In this document: positions 47,221 through 57,667 of the stretch, piece after piece
How positions within the stretch are numbered: position 1 is the first letter of the stretch
Layout: every line of letters begins with the position of its first letter
Origin: Bathymodiolus brooksi
Taxonomy: Eukaryota; Mollusca; Bivalvia; Mytilida; Modiolidae
Length of the DNA stretch: 64,000 nucleotides
Assembly (NCBI GenBank): GCA_963680875.1
Contig: OY804585.1
Coordinates: forward strand, 28,572,186 to 28,636,185
Direction: 5' to 3'
The notes under the pieces: model-generated
What the model saw: the letters and a program-made list of their open reading frames with translations, nothing else
Databases searched by the model: none
Told to the model about the DNA's origin: nothing
Made by a program: the position numbers and the translations under genes

Positions 47221-47360
47221 CAGATATATCATGTTTGGGAGGGGTATTTGCGCAAAATACCAGTCTTGAGACTAAATTTCCCTCGCCATTCGGCTCGGGA
47301 AATTTTTCGTCTTGAGACTGGTATTTTTCGCAAATACCCCTCCCAAACATGATATATCTG
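47221..47360. repeat. Foldback hairpin with ~62-bp arms, copy 1
   Basis: The arms begin CAGATATATCATGTTTGGGA and fold on a short GC-containing loop. It lies inside the RING exon insertion. Its outer sequence also resembles 46630-46650, suggesting the neighbouring MITE landed in a related element. The copy-2 equivalent is 54115-54254. Confidence 0.9.
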
Positions 47361-47451
47361 TATACACGACAAAAATATAACAAACCGGAAGTGAGAAGAA
47401 ATAATGGGGTGCTGGGAATGCTACCAAGACAAGTACAAAGTTTGACAGTCT
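47361..47451 (+). pseudogene. 3' end of RING pseudogene exon, copy 1
   Basis: The translation reads NNGVLGMLPRQVQSLTVSK up to a GTACGT donor. It aligns with the end of the intact RING exon (VLSGMLPRQAQSW). It is separated from the rest of the pseudogene by the inserted elements. Confidence 0.6.
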
Positions 47452-48537
47452 CCAAGGTACGTATTTACTGTCACATGTTATCTCATATATGTAATAAATC
47501 ATTTGCACATTCCCGACTGTGATTCTAAAATTATACGTTTTAGAGGAGTTGTTTCCCTTTAAGGCGGACAAAAGAGTCCTCTTTCATGCAAAGTGCAATT
47601 GAAATAACATATTTTTCCCATAATCTGTTCAAAATTGTAATGTTGTAACAACTTGTGAATTTTCTACTTGCTATAAAATTATCACCTGATTTTTTAAACG
47701 GTTCAAATATCTTTAAATTTTAAGAAAATTATACGCAAATTGTTTGTCCTTTCCGTTGTCCTATAATTATTATCTACCATAATTATTAGCTACTTTTTGA
47801 CGTTCGGAATGAGGTTTTCGTAAACCACAAAGGTGTTCCAAATGATAGCCATGAAAATTAGCTACCTTAATAATACATTAAAAATACTATTCCAGTTATT
47901 CCCCTTTTACCATGTTTTGATAGATTCTTGGTAATTAGTAATTTTGAACGAAAAAATGGAGGTGGATGTAGGCGAGGAAATCTATTTAATTAGATAGATT
48001 TATCCCAGAAATGGATAGCAAATTCCTATATTCATTCATTTACATCAAGGATTTATATATACAAATGTATATATAAATCCTTGTTTACATGGAGCAAAAT
48101 CTGGATGAAAATAAGTTATTTCGATATAAAATATAAATAAAGTCAAGTCTAATAATATTAAAAAAAATATTTATTTATATGACATGAACAAGTTTCTAAA
48201 AACTGCGATAGAGGCGAGGTTCATCGTGGATGCAATATTACGTCGTAACGGAGATGGAAATTGTTTTTTGTAAAATTTAATGACCCCTTTTTTTCTTAAG
48301 AGCAATTATACTCACAATGCCAGGGAGGGATATCACCCACAAGACACTTGTCACGAACAACGTATCTGTACTATCCACACTTATTAATGGATATTTCCTA
48401 ACGTCAAACAGTTCGCGATGACGACCGTAGATTTTTGTAGCAATGACTTCAATTTAGGAACAACTTAACGTAGCCTTCCTATTATAATATATGAGTTGTG
48501 AAATGTAAACGCTGGTATTGCTGGAACATTGCTACAT
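47452..48537. other. RING-flank intron-like sequence, no gene
   Basis: It matches the flank of the intact RING exon for roughly 150 bp, then AT-rich sequence. A short palindrome AAGGATTTATATATACAAAT lies near 48048-48080. Confidence 0.5.
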
Positions 48538-49110
48538 ATATTCAAAGGGGGGAGTTGACTATTGGAAATGTGAAGTCATCACTCTTATTGTAGAGTTTTG
48601 ATTTTACTCTCCATCCGTTGTCGACTTCAAGATGAAGGTCATGGTAAGAAGCAGATGTTTAAGTGTTAATAGTATTCTTTACTTCAAGGTCATTTAGGTA
48701 TAAGATAAGATGGAGATAATCACCGAATTGAAAATTGTTCAGTGAAAGAACATTATCTATATTACAGAATTTGCATTAAAGGTTTGGGCTAATTTTTCTA
48801 TCTTTATTCTTGAGTAACCATTGCAGAAAACCTGTATCATAAACGCTTAGAAACAATTCAGAAAGTAGTAGTTGGGGACAATTTGTACCCATCGGAATAC
48901 ATATCGTCTGCTGAAACACTAGTCCACCGAACTGGATAAAAATGTCGATAAGCAATGTCTAACATTTCAATGATCTCACCATGTTTATATTTACGATTAG
49001 ATTTTGAATTTCTCTCCATAAAGTAAGACTTGTCTCTACTAATAACAAGATACTGATACTGTTGTTCTCCGTTCTTCTTTGAGAAGCAACACTGAACCTT
49101 TTGTTAAATC
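48538..49110 (-). pseudogene. Penelope-like reverse-transcriptase fragment, copy 1
   Basis: Minus-strand translation gives IQFGGLVFQQTICIPMGTNC (RT motif region), a downstream SASYHDLHLEVDNGWRVKSK block and DDFTFPIVNSP, all typical of Penelope-like RTs of bivalves. Frames are broken by stops and small indels. It lies inside the would-be LC8 intron, antisense to LC8. Confidence 0.75.
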
Positions 49111-49264
49111 GAGATTTTAATTGCGGATGTGGAATAGTGGAGAAGCATTAAGATTATAACACTCACTGCATTATACTTATAGCAATTCCTCAACGGTAGG
49201 TGATGAGTACGTATCTGTAAAAATAATAATATGGAAACCCCTGACTTATAATTACGGTTGTGGG

Positions 49265-49475
49265 TGATTCATCAATATTGCAGTTATATCGTGGTTATAA
49301 GTTTTATAGGTGGGGGAAATTGGAGTACCCAGAAAACACCACCTACATTACTGGCGTCAAATTGTATCAAGTACACCTGGTCATGTACGGCAATCGCACT
49401 GACACATTTAGTGGCTATAGGCACTGATTGCATGTGTAGATATAAATCAAACTACCATACTATGGCGGCCACATA
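49265..49475 (-). mobile_element. Degraded SINE family 1 (segmental copy 1)
   Basis: GTTATATCGTGGTTATAAG, GGTGGGGGAAATTGGAGTAC and GATAGGCACTGATTGC-like segments keep the order of an inverted family 1 SINE with many changes. The B-box is lost. Confidence 0.7.
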
Positions 49476-49632
49476 ATTATAGATGGAACAAATCCGACTA
49501 ATTCCCCACGCCATACTGAAAAGATTAAGTAAAACATATATATTGACTGATACGTACCATTTCGTTTTAACAGGCTTTTGTCAGTAATGATAAAATATTT
49601 GTCAGTTTTACTCAACTTCCTTTTATTTTCAG

Positions 49633-49656
49633 GTGTCTAATAAGACAGTGATATAA
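49633..49656 (+). pseudogene. Truncated LC8 exon (segmental copy 1)
   Basis: After TTTTATTTTCAG, the first 21 bp of the LC8 exon (VSNKTVI) are identical to 56524-56544. The sequence then departs and hits TAA at once. The duplication breakpoint therefore lies inside the exon. Confidence 0.85.
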
Positions 49657-49664
49657 AACCATTT

Positions 49665-50022
49665 ATTTTCATAACATTCTCATGAAGTCATTCCTTATCG
49701 GATTTTCATGAAATTTTTAGCATTAAATGCAGAAATAAATATAGTTTCTTCTTCGTATAATTTGCAAATAATTTTATTTCTACTTTCTCTTAAGCATTGA
49801 TTTAAAAACAAAGTTTATTTTTATCACCAAATCTTACTATATAATCATATAAATTGTGACGTCAAGAATTTACATTTGTGTTTAAATCATAAATGCTTGT
49901 AAATAAAAGTACGAAAAAATTACATGAAGATATTAAGATAAACTCTAATTAATTCTGTTTTTAAAGGTGAAAATTTCATGAAAATCGGCTAAGGAATGAC
50001 TTCATGAGAATGTTATGAAAAT
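49665..50022. mobile_element. Foldback/MITE at the duplication junction
   Basis: The arms 49665-49718 and 49969-50022 are inverted repeats (outer end ATTTTCATAACATTCTCATG) with two mismatches. The element fills the gap between segmental copy 1 and copy 2. Confidence 0.85.
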
Positions 50023-50706
50023 TGCTGTACATACATTATATATAATGACGAGGAAATAAATAGGTATATGTACAAACATGCTACGTATAATACTGATATA
50101 TTCTTTATACTATAAAGTTATTGATGTAACTGAAAATTTGACTTCACAATAAGCTCGTGGGTCTGCTCGATACGGTCACTGCCTAGTCTCGATACTGAAT
50201 TCTTCTCGCAGTTCTTTAAATACCCCCGTATTCTGAAAACTGGTTCTTACTAATACAGTAAGAAATTACTACGCACGATATACATAAATATATGTATAGA
50301 ACGTGGTTTGGCGAATTTCAACCATAAAACATGTATTTTCGTTTTTGTGTGCAGATTGTCTCCCAGCATCATTAATTATGCATGTCCCAATTTCCGAAGT
50401 GCATGCGCAATGGCACTTCCTTCAATTCCATCCAACTGTCATGTTGGTGCCCTATGTTAAGAAGAGTTTGAAGTTTTTAGTGTAATGTTTTGTGGATCAT
50501 TGTTTGTAGTTTTGTCATTTTCTTTTGGCCATTGTAGTGTCTGTCCTATTTCGATTTACGGAGTCTGATTACCCCTTTGGTATCTTAAATCTTTCCATAC
50601 TGAAGTTTTGATACCTGATCGACGTTTTATAGTGAGTGGGTGTTGTTTATCGCCATATGAGGAATGTTGTAAGCTATATCAATGGCGATAATATGGGTAA
50701 GGAGCT

Positions 50707-50945
50707 AGGGTTATGGTGTTTAACACCACTTTCACTCATCTTTTTCAGTTATATTTGGCTGTCAGTTTTATTGGTGGAGGAAACCGGAGTATTGCAAGTC
50801 ACTGACAAACTTTAACACACAATATTGTATGAGTACACCTCGCTATTGGCGGAATTCGAACTTACTACTTTATTGGTGATAGAAACTGATTGCACAGGTA
50901 GTTGTAAATCCAACTACCATGCGATCACGACCACGACGGTCCCTG
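50707..50945 (-). mobile_element. SINE family 1 copy (segmental copy 2)
   Basis: Same element as 44309-44548, with a few substitutions. Confidence 0.9.
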
Positions 50946-50985
50946 CTGTTTCATCATCTAATTATTATTTCAACAATATTTGATA

Positions 50986-51039
50986 TTGCTCCATAGCTGA
51001 GCCCCCCTCCCCCCGTCAACAGAGTCTCTGGATCCGCCC
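50986..51039. mobile_element. hAT-like MITE end, absent from copy 1
   Basis: The segment ending CTCTGGATCCGCCCCTG interrupts GATATACATTGC, which is continuous at about 44590 in copy 1. Only the right end of the MITE family is recognisable. The flanks share TAT. Confidence 0.7.
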
Positions 51040-51502
51040 CTGTATACATTGCTATTTCATCATGTCTAATTATAATTTCCATTATTTAGCTGACGAAGGT
51101 TATTCCAAAAACGCGTCGTGCTCTCTAAGATTGATATCCACACTTTAGTTGAATACCTTGTTTGAAAACTAATTAAATCATATATTTTGACTAAATTACA
51201 TGCTCTGAGATCTTCAATTTTATATCTAGATAATTTTCTTTAAATCTGATGTGCCAGCTAATTGTATTTTAAACCTATTTTAAATAATTGCTTATGCAAA
51301 TATGAAATTTGGAAACTTTGTGTAAGTTTCCCATAATTATATGGATTCGGAGAAATAACTATTAAAAATACTGTTGATCAGAAAGTAATTATAACGCTCC
51401 AATGAGACTACTGTTCCAAACAAAGATCTTATCAATTCGTGGAAAATGTTAATGATTCAAAGAATGTTAAATGGTTATCGTTATATATATATATATATAT
51501 AT

Positions 51503-51666
51503 ACGTCTGAAAATTAAACCAAACAGTGTTAGAATTAGATTTTAGAGCTGTCAAATTTTTGTTCTTCCCTCGACGGGATTTGAACCCACACCATTGTTAC
51601 ACTGCAGCACCATTCGCTTAGCCTTACGTCCAGCGCCCTAGACCACTCGACTACATCCACTCCCTA
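51503..51666 (-). mobile_element. SINE family 3, first copy
   Basis: Reading the minus strand: GTGGATGTAGTCGAGTGGTC (A-box-like, class II tRNA style), then GCGCTGGACGTAAGGC, then B-box GGGTTCAAATCCC, a short body and an end at a (TA)n tract. Acceptor-stem pairing is absent, so it is a tRNA-derived SINE rather than a tRNA gene. Confidence 0.75.
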
Positions 51667-51903
51667 AAAAAGGAGCTTCAATAGTCGTAGTGTTACCTTG
51701 TCTCGTAAGGCAAATCTAGGGATAGGCGTAAGACATGTGTATAAGCGTGTGTAGATGGTACATATATACTTAATATTATAATTTGACAGCAATCTAACTC
51801 AGTAATTTTTAATATATTGGATAGGATAATGAAGAATTATTCATTATACAGTCACAGGAAATAAAGTATATTATACAAACGTCTAGAATATATATATATA
51901 TAT

Positions 51904-52067
51904 ACGTCTGAAAATTAAACCAAACAGTGTTAGAATTAGATTTTAGAGCTGTCAAATTTTTGTTCTTCCCTCGACGGGATTTGAACTCACACCATTGATA
52001 CACTGCAGCACCATTCGCTTAGCCTTACGTCCAGCGCCCTAGATCACTCGACCACATCCACTCCCTA
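51904..52067 (-). mobile_element. SINE family 3, second copy
   Basis: Nearly identical to 51503-51666 in the same orientation, again bounded by (TA)n tracts. The B-box differs by one base (GTGAGTTCAAATCCC). The pair with its spacer exists only in segmental copy 2. Confidence 0.75.
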
Positions 52068-52393
52068 TATATATATATATATGTTAAAACTGCGTCATGC
52101 AAAAAAAAAACCTTGGCCTATTTTTAATATGAAGTCAATGGCTTGTATTTTTGAATGTGCATATAAATAAATTTATGTATACATATGTATACATATATAT
52201 TTAAATTATGTTGGTTTAACTAGATAAAAGTTCTTCACATGATGGTCAGGAGAAAAGGGGGGAAATACCAAATATATGCGAAGGATTTATTGAATAATAG
52301 TAAAATTTGAAGAAGAAGACGAAGAAGAATTTGAATTTTCAAATCAGTTTATTTTAAAAACATAATATCACAGACAATTGATCACAATAGGTA

Positions 52394-53381
52394 TTCAGAA
52401 ATTCATTTAAGAAGAAGAAGAAGAAGAAGAAGAAACATGTCATTAGGGAACAACAGTCTTCGATGATCCAAGAATATTTGAATGTGCTCATGTTTTCTGG
52501 GGGTTTTTTCTTGTTTAATTCAACATATCGAACATTCTCGTCAAGATCATGGACTTTATTTTCAATGTCCTGTTTGCAGACATGAATTTCAAATACAAGA
52601 CCAAAGTCTAACAACTGAACAAATAGCAAACCGTTTTCCTCAGAAGATTATACGCAAACGGATACAAAGTAGTAGTAGACTACTGGAACACAAAAGGAAA
52701 CCTGTAATATTGGATACAAAAGCTGAAAGAAATAATATCTCCAATAAACATGACTTTTCCAAACCGAATTTTCATCAACCAAAGTTAAACAACCATAATG
52801 TGATACATAAAATACCAAGTGCTCCATGTAATACTCCATGTCTTCGAGAGATTCGAGTAGACCCACCAGTGAATATGAATTTATCTATTGTCAATCGAAA
52901 TCCATTACATGTACCTGTAATAAATAGACGTTTCCTGGAGCCTAGTCAATTCACTTCAATGGACTTTCATTTACCAAACATTTACAGTCCAAATGCGATA
53001 TCTGACACGAAAATACGTTTTCTGGAGCCTGGTCAATTCTCTTCAATGCATTTTCATTTAACAAACATTTACAGTCTAAATGCGATACCTGAAATGAATA
53101 GACGTTTTTTGGATCCGGTTGAACGCTATCCAATGGATTTTTCATTAGAAATTTACAGTAACAGTCCAAATACGACGCGAGAAATCAATAGACCTTTCCT
53201 GGAGCCCAATGAACTTCATCAAACTAATTTTTATTTACCAAACATTACCATTCGAAATGGGATACCTTATCTAATTACAACTTATATAAGAATGCTGGAT
53301 TCTGATTGGTTAATAGCCGTGATATTTTTTTACAAATTCAGGCCTTGCATTGTGAATTTGCAGAATTTTTACTTCATGTAG
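52394..53381 (+). pseudogene. RING-finger pseudogene, copy 2
   Basis: This duplicate of 45500-46460 carries the same stop, lost Cys and frameshift in the RING, so the damage predates the duplication. The open C-terminal repeat region ends differently because of a one-base T-run change near 53330. Its 3' exon end is at about 54255-54345, followed by the GTACGT donor. Confidence 0.75.
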
Positions 53382-53545
53382 GTGTATTTGCATAAGATTT
53401 AACTTTTTTTCATGGTATTTGCAAATCGTATTTGCCGTTTTTACCCTTCACCGAGACGCTTGTAACAAAATTTGTAAAACGTTATCAGTTGTGCGCTCTA
53501 TGTAACATCATTCGGTAGAATTAAACAGATACATCATGTTAGGTC

Positions 53546-54039
53546 CCATCTTCGCTAGCCAAGGGTTACGATCCGCTCTCACTCATCTTCACCCTTGGCA
53601 TCGTTAGACGGATTTTCGAGGTCACACGGTGACGGTTTATATGTAATGCAGCTAGTGGTAGCTGCAACCAATCAGAACGGGCTTTACAAAAAGCACATGT
53701 TCTGTAGGAAAAATGTCAACAAAATGAAAATGCAAAAAATCGTCAGTCCGGCACGATTTTGATAGTATAAAAAAGTTTGTACGATTAGCCGCTACACTAT
53801 TCGTACAAAAAGTTTGTACGAGGAGACACTGCCTATTATAATCTCGAGTCAATTTTCAGGGTATTCAAACGAAAGGAAATGAAAGCCTCGCGTCGATTGG
53901 CTGAAAATGACATCATTACAAGGGGCGTAACTGTCAAAAACCAGCAGGTGGCAGTGCGCGGGAATTACGAAAATCCGTCTAACGATGCCAAGGGTGAAGA
54001 TGAGTAGAGCGCATCGTAACCCTTGGCTAGCGAAGATGG
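53546..54039. mobile_element. MITE with 72-bp TIRs, copy 2
   Basis: Same element as 46652-47145, with single-base differences. Confidence 0.9.
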
Positions 54040-54114
54040 TTATGTCCTGAAAACGACCAACAAAAGGTATTATTTATTTAGCCAGTGTTCTAAATAATAT
54101 TCGGTGTAATTAAA

Positions 54115-54254
54115 CAGATATATCATGTTTGGGAGGGGTATTTGCGCAAAATACCAGTCTTGAGACTAAATTTCCCTCGCCATTCGGCTCGGGAAATTTT
54201 TCGTCTTGAGACTGGTATTTTTCGCAAATACCCCTCCCAAACATGATATATCTG
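54115..54254. repeat. Foldback hairpin, copy 2
   Basis: Same hairpin as 47221-47360. Confidence 0.9.
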
Positions 54255-55430
54255 TATACACGACAAAAATATAACAAACCGGAAGTGAGAAGAAATAATG
54301 GGGTGCTGGGAATGCTACCAAGACAAGTACAAAGTTTGACAGTCTCCAAGGTACGTATTTACTGTCACATGTTATCTCATATATGTAATAAATCATTTGC
54401 ACATTCCCGACTGTGATTCTAAAATTATACGTTTTAGAGGAGTTATTTCCCTTTAAGGCGGACAAAAGAGTCCTCTTTCATGCAAAGTGCAATTGAAATA
54501 ACATATTTTTCCCATAATCTGTTCAAAATTGTAATGTTGTAACAACTTGTGAATTTTCTACTTGCTATAAAATTATCACCTGATTTTTTAAACGGTTCAA
54601 ATATCTTTAAATTTTAAGAAAATTATACGCAAATTGTTTGTCCTTTCCGTTGTCCTATAATTATTATCTACCATAATTATTAGCTACTTTTTGACGTTCG
54701 GAATGAGGTTTTCGTAAACCACAAAGGTGTTCCATATGATAGCCATGAAAATTAGCTACCTTAATAATACATTAAAAATACTATTCCAGTTATTCCCCTT
54801 TTACCATGTTTTGATAGATTCTTGGTAATTAGTAATTTTGAACGAAAAAATGGGGGTGGATGTAGGCGAGGAAATCTATTTAATTAGATAGATTTATCCC
54901 AGAAATGGATAGCAAATTCCTATATTCATTCATTTACATCAAGGATTTATATATACAATGTATATATAAATCCTTGTTTACATGGAGCAAAATCTGGATG
55001 AAAATAAGTTATTTCGATATAAAATATAAATAAATTCAAGTCTAATAATATTAAAAAAAATATTTATTTATATGACATGAACAAGTTTCTAAAAACTGCG
55101 ATAGAGGCGAGGTTCATCGGGGATGCAATATTACGTCGCAACGGAGATGGAAATTGTTTTTTGTAAAATTTAATGACCCCTTTTTTTCTTAAGAGCAATT
55201 ATACTCACAATGCCAGGGAGGGATATCACCTACAGACACTTGTCACGAACAACGTATCTGTACTATCCACACTTATTAATGGATATTTCCTAACGTCAAA
55301 CAGTTCGCGATGACGACCGTAGATTTTTGTAGCAATGACTTCAATTTAGGAACAACTTAACGTAGCCTTCCTATTATAATATATGAGTTGTGAAATGTAA
55401 ACGCTGGTATTGCTGGAACATTGCTACATA

Positions 55431-56005
55431 TATTCAAAGGGGGGAGTTGACTATTGGAAATGTGAAGTCATCACTCTTATTGTAGAGTTTTGATTTTACT
55501 CTCCATCCGTTGTCGACTTCAAGATGAAGGTCATGGTAAGAAGCAGATGTTTGAGTGTTAATAGTATTCTTTACTTCAAGGTCATTTAGGTATAAGATAA
55601 GATGGAGATAATCACCGAATTGAAAATTGTTCAGTGAAAGAACATTATCTATATTACAGAATTTGTATTAAAGGTTTGGGCTAATTTTCTATCTTTATTC
55701 TTGAGAAACCATTGCAGAAAGCCTGTATCATAAACGCTTAGAAACAATTCAGAAAGTAGTAGTTGGGGACAATTTGTACCCATCGGAATACATATCGTCT
55801 GCTGAAACACTAGTCCACCGAACTGGATAAAAATGTCGATAAGCAATGTCTAACATTTCAATGATCTCACCATGTTTATATTTACGATTAGATTTTGAAT
55901 TTCTCTCCATAAAGTAAGACTTGTCTCTACTAATAACAAGATACTGATACTGTTGTTCTCCGTTCTTCTTTGAGAAGCAACACTGAACCTTTTGTTAAAT
56001 CGAGA
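55431..56005 (-). pseudogene. Penelope-like RT fragment, copy 2
   Basis: Duplicate of 48538-49110. The open 65-codon frame at 55649-55846 covers the QTICIPMGTNC region. It is antisense to LC8 and contains the ATGAAGGTCATG/GTAAGA sequence discussed under LC8. Confidence 0.75.
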
Positions 56006-56157
56006 TTTTAGTTGCGGATGTGGAATAGTGGAGAAGCATTAAGATTATAACACTCACTGCATTATACTTATAGCAATTCCTCAACGGTAGGTGATGACTA
56101 CATATCTGTAAAAATAATAATATGGAAACCCCTGACTTATAATTACGGTTATGGGTG

Positions 56158-56370
56158 ATTCATCAATATTGCAGTTATATCGTGGTTATAAGTTTTATAG
56201 GTGGGGGAAATTGGAGTACCCAGAAAACACCACCTACATTACTGGCGTCAAATTGTATCAAGTACACCTGGTCATGTACGGCAATCGCACGGACACATTT
56301 AGTGGCTATAGGCACTGATTGCATGTGTAGATATAAATCAAACTACCATACTATGGCGGCCACATAATTA
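56158..56370 (-). mobile_element. Degraded SINE family 1 (segmental copy 2)
   Basis: Same element as 49265-49475. Confidence 0.7.
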
Positions 56371-56523
56371 TAGATGGAACAAATCCGACTAATTCCCCAC
56401 GCCATACTGAAAAGATTAAGTAAAACATATATATTGACTGATACGTACCATTTCGTTTTAACAGGCTTTTGTCAGTAATGATAAAATATTTGTCAGTTTT
56501 ACTCAACTTCCTTTTATTTTCAG

Positions 56524-56787
56524 GTGTCTAATAAGACAGTGATACAGTCAGATATGCCAGAGTACATGCAACAAGACTGTTTCGACTGTGGGCTTGAATC
56601 TATGGAAAGATGTAAGGAGGAAAGCAAAATTGCTGAATACATCAAAAAGGAGTTTGACAGAAAGTACAACCAAACATGGCATTGTATTGTTGGATCGGCC
56701 TTTGGATACTTTGTCACACATGAAACGAATACTCATATCTGCTTTGATATGCGAAAACTTCGCGTTGTGTTGTTTAAATATGGTTAG
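56524..56787 (+). CDS. Dynein light chain LC8-type (DYNLL-like), coding exon
   Basis: After a strong acceptor (CTTTTATTTTCAG) the exon encodes 87 residues to TAG. The match to LC8 is direct: EYMQQD, IKKEFDRKYNQTWHCIVG, FVTHET, VVLFKYG and the usual total length near 89. LC8 is a dimeric hub that binds short linear motifs and serves dynein and many other complexes. The C-terminal strand region (NTHICFDMRKLRVV) is more diverged than in typical LC8, and some peptide-groove positions may differ. The codon at the usual Met position is GTG, so a start must come from an upstream exon, or translation starts at MPEYM (11th codon, 77 residues). One candidate upstream exon is 55524-55535 (ATGAAGGTCATG before GTAAGA), in frame, but it lies in antisense RT debris. 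Confidence 0.8.
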   Translation: MSNKTVIQSDMPEYMQQDCFDCGLESMERCKEESKIAEYIKKEFDRKYNQTWHCIVGSAFGYFVTHETNTHICFDMRKLRVVLFKYG

Positions 56788-57304
56788 ATACTGCCAATCA
56801 AGTAATAGCTCATCTGACATGCCATATTTGGCGTAAAACAACCAGTTAGGCTTTGTGATATTATGGTATACAGAATGTAGGCTATGGGTTGTTTCACTCC
56901 CATTGTAGGGTATGAGTTATGCTCATTGTTGAAGATCATATTGTGACTGCGAAATGCAGAACAGCAACAAACCTGCTGTTCCTCTACTTGAATTTATGTC
57001 TAAGGGTAATTGTTGGATAGTATCTCATGTTCATATACATCCATATCGTTTTTTATTGATATGCTATGAATAAGTAATGACAACAACCCCGATGGAACCG
57101 CAGGGCATATACATATATTCTGCTTCTCAGAAAATGTGTGCTTGTTGTTCTGGACGAATCAAATACATTACTCCCTTGAAGAACATCATGTACATTGTAA
57201 ATAATGGCTCGTGCTTGGAGTTACCAGGCTCCTTGTTCGTAAAATACAACATGCTGCAAACCCTAATAAGTAACAGGTTTATAGATAAATCATATTGCCA
57301 CCTT
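56788..57304. other. 3' flank of LC8, no gene
   Basis: Non-coding. The frame at 57077-57328 has no recognisable motif. Confidence 0.5.
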
Positions 57305-57535
57305 TTCATCTACTGTCGGAACCTTTGAGTCGTAATGAAAGCGGGAGGTTTGGCGCTTTAAAATCTGATTCAACCCATCATTTCTTTAGAAATGCCTGTA
57401 CCAAGTGAGGGTCATTACGGTTTTAAAAGTTTCAGGTTGTTGACTGATTTTGTCTGTTTATATACTTACGAGTTTTGACTTTCCCTTTGTAAGATTTTTC
57501 GGAGTTCGGTAATTTTGTTATTGCCATTATTGTTT
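57305..57535 (+). repeat. Dispersed repeat, second copy
   Basis: This is a close match to 39310-39535 (GAACCTTTGAGTCGTAATGA, GCCTGTACCAAGTGAGGGTC). It is followed at 57545-57575 by the GTGCGCATGAC dispersed motif. Confidence 0.65.
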
Positions 57536-57667
57536 GTAATAAAAACGTAGATGTCGAATTTAGTGCGCATGACTTGTAAACTTTTTCTCGTCATGAACAA
57601 TGAACCATTAAAAACATTTCAAATCACGCAATTATCAACTATACAGATAACCACTAGAGGACGACCA

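Larger units (their letters stand above)
43628..49653 (+). repeat. Segmental duplication, copy 1
   Basis: This is collinear with 50027-56544. Both copies run from the end of the 62-bp unit through the same SINEs, RING pseudogene, MITEs and RT debris to the first bases of an LC8 exon. Differences seen are scattered substitutions, small indels, and different sequence at a (TA)n site (45028-45200 here, 51482-52082 in copy 2). Confidence 0.95.
50027..56544 (+). repeat. Segmental duplication, copy 2
   Basis: See copy 1. This copy is longer because of the SINE 3 pair at a (TA)n site (51482-52082) and a MITE fragment near 51000. It continues past 56544 into the intact LC8 exon. Confidence 0.95.

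Noticed and set aside
51570..51666. tRNA-Leu/Ser gene on the minus strand
   Set aside because: Acceptor ends do not pair and a near-identical copy lies 400 bp away; it is a SINE.
56548..56841. Antisense frames over the LC8 exon
   Set aside because: Shadows of the clear LC8 reading frame.
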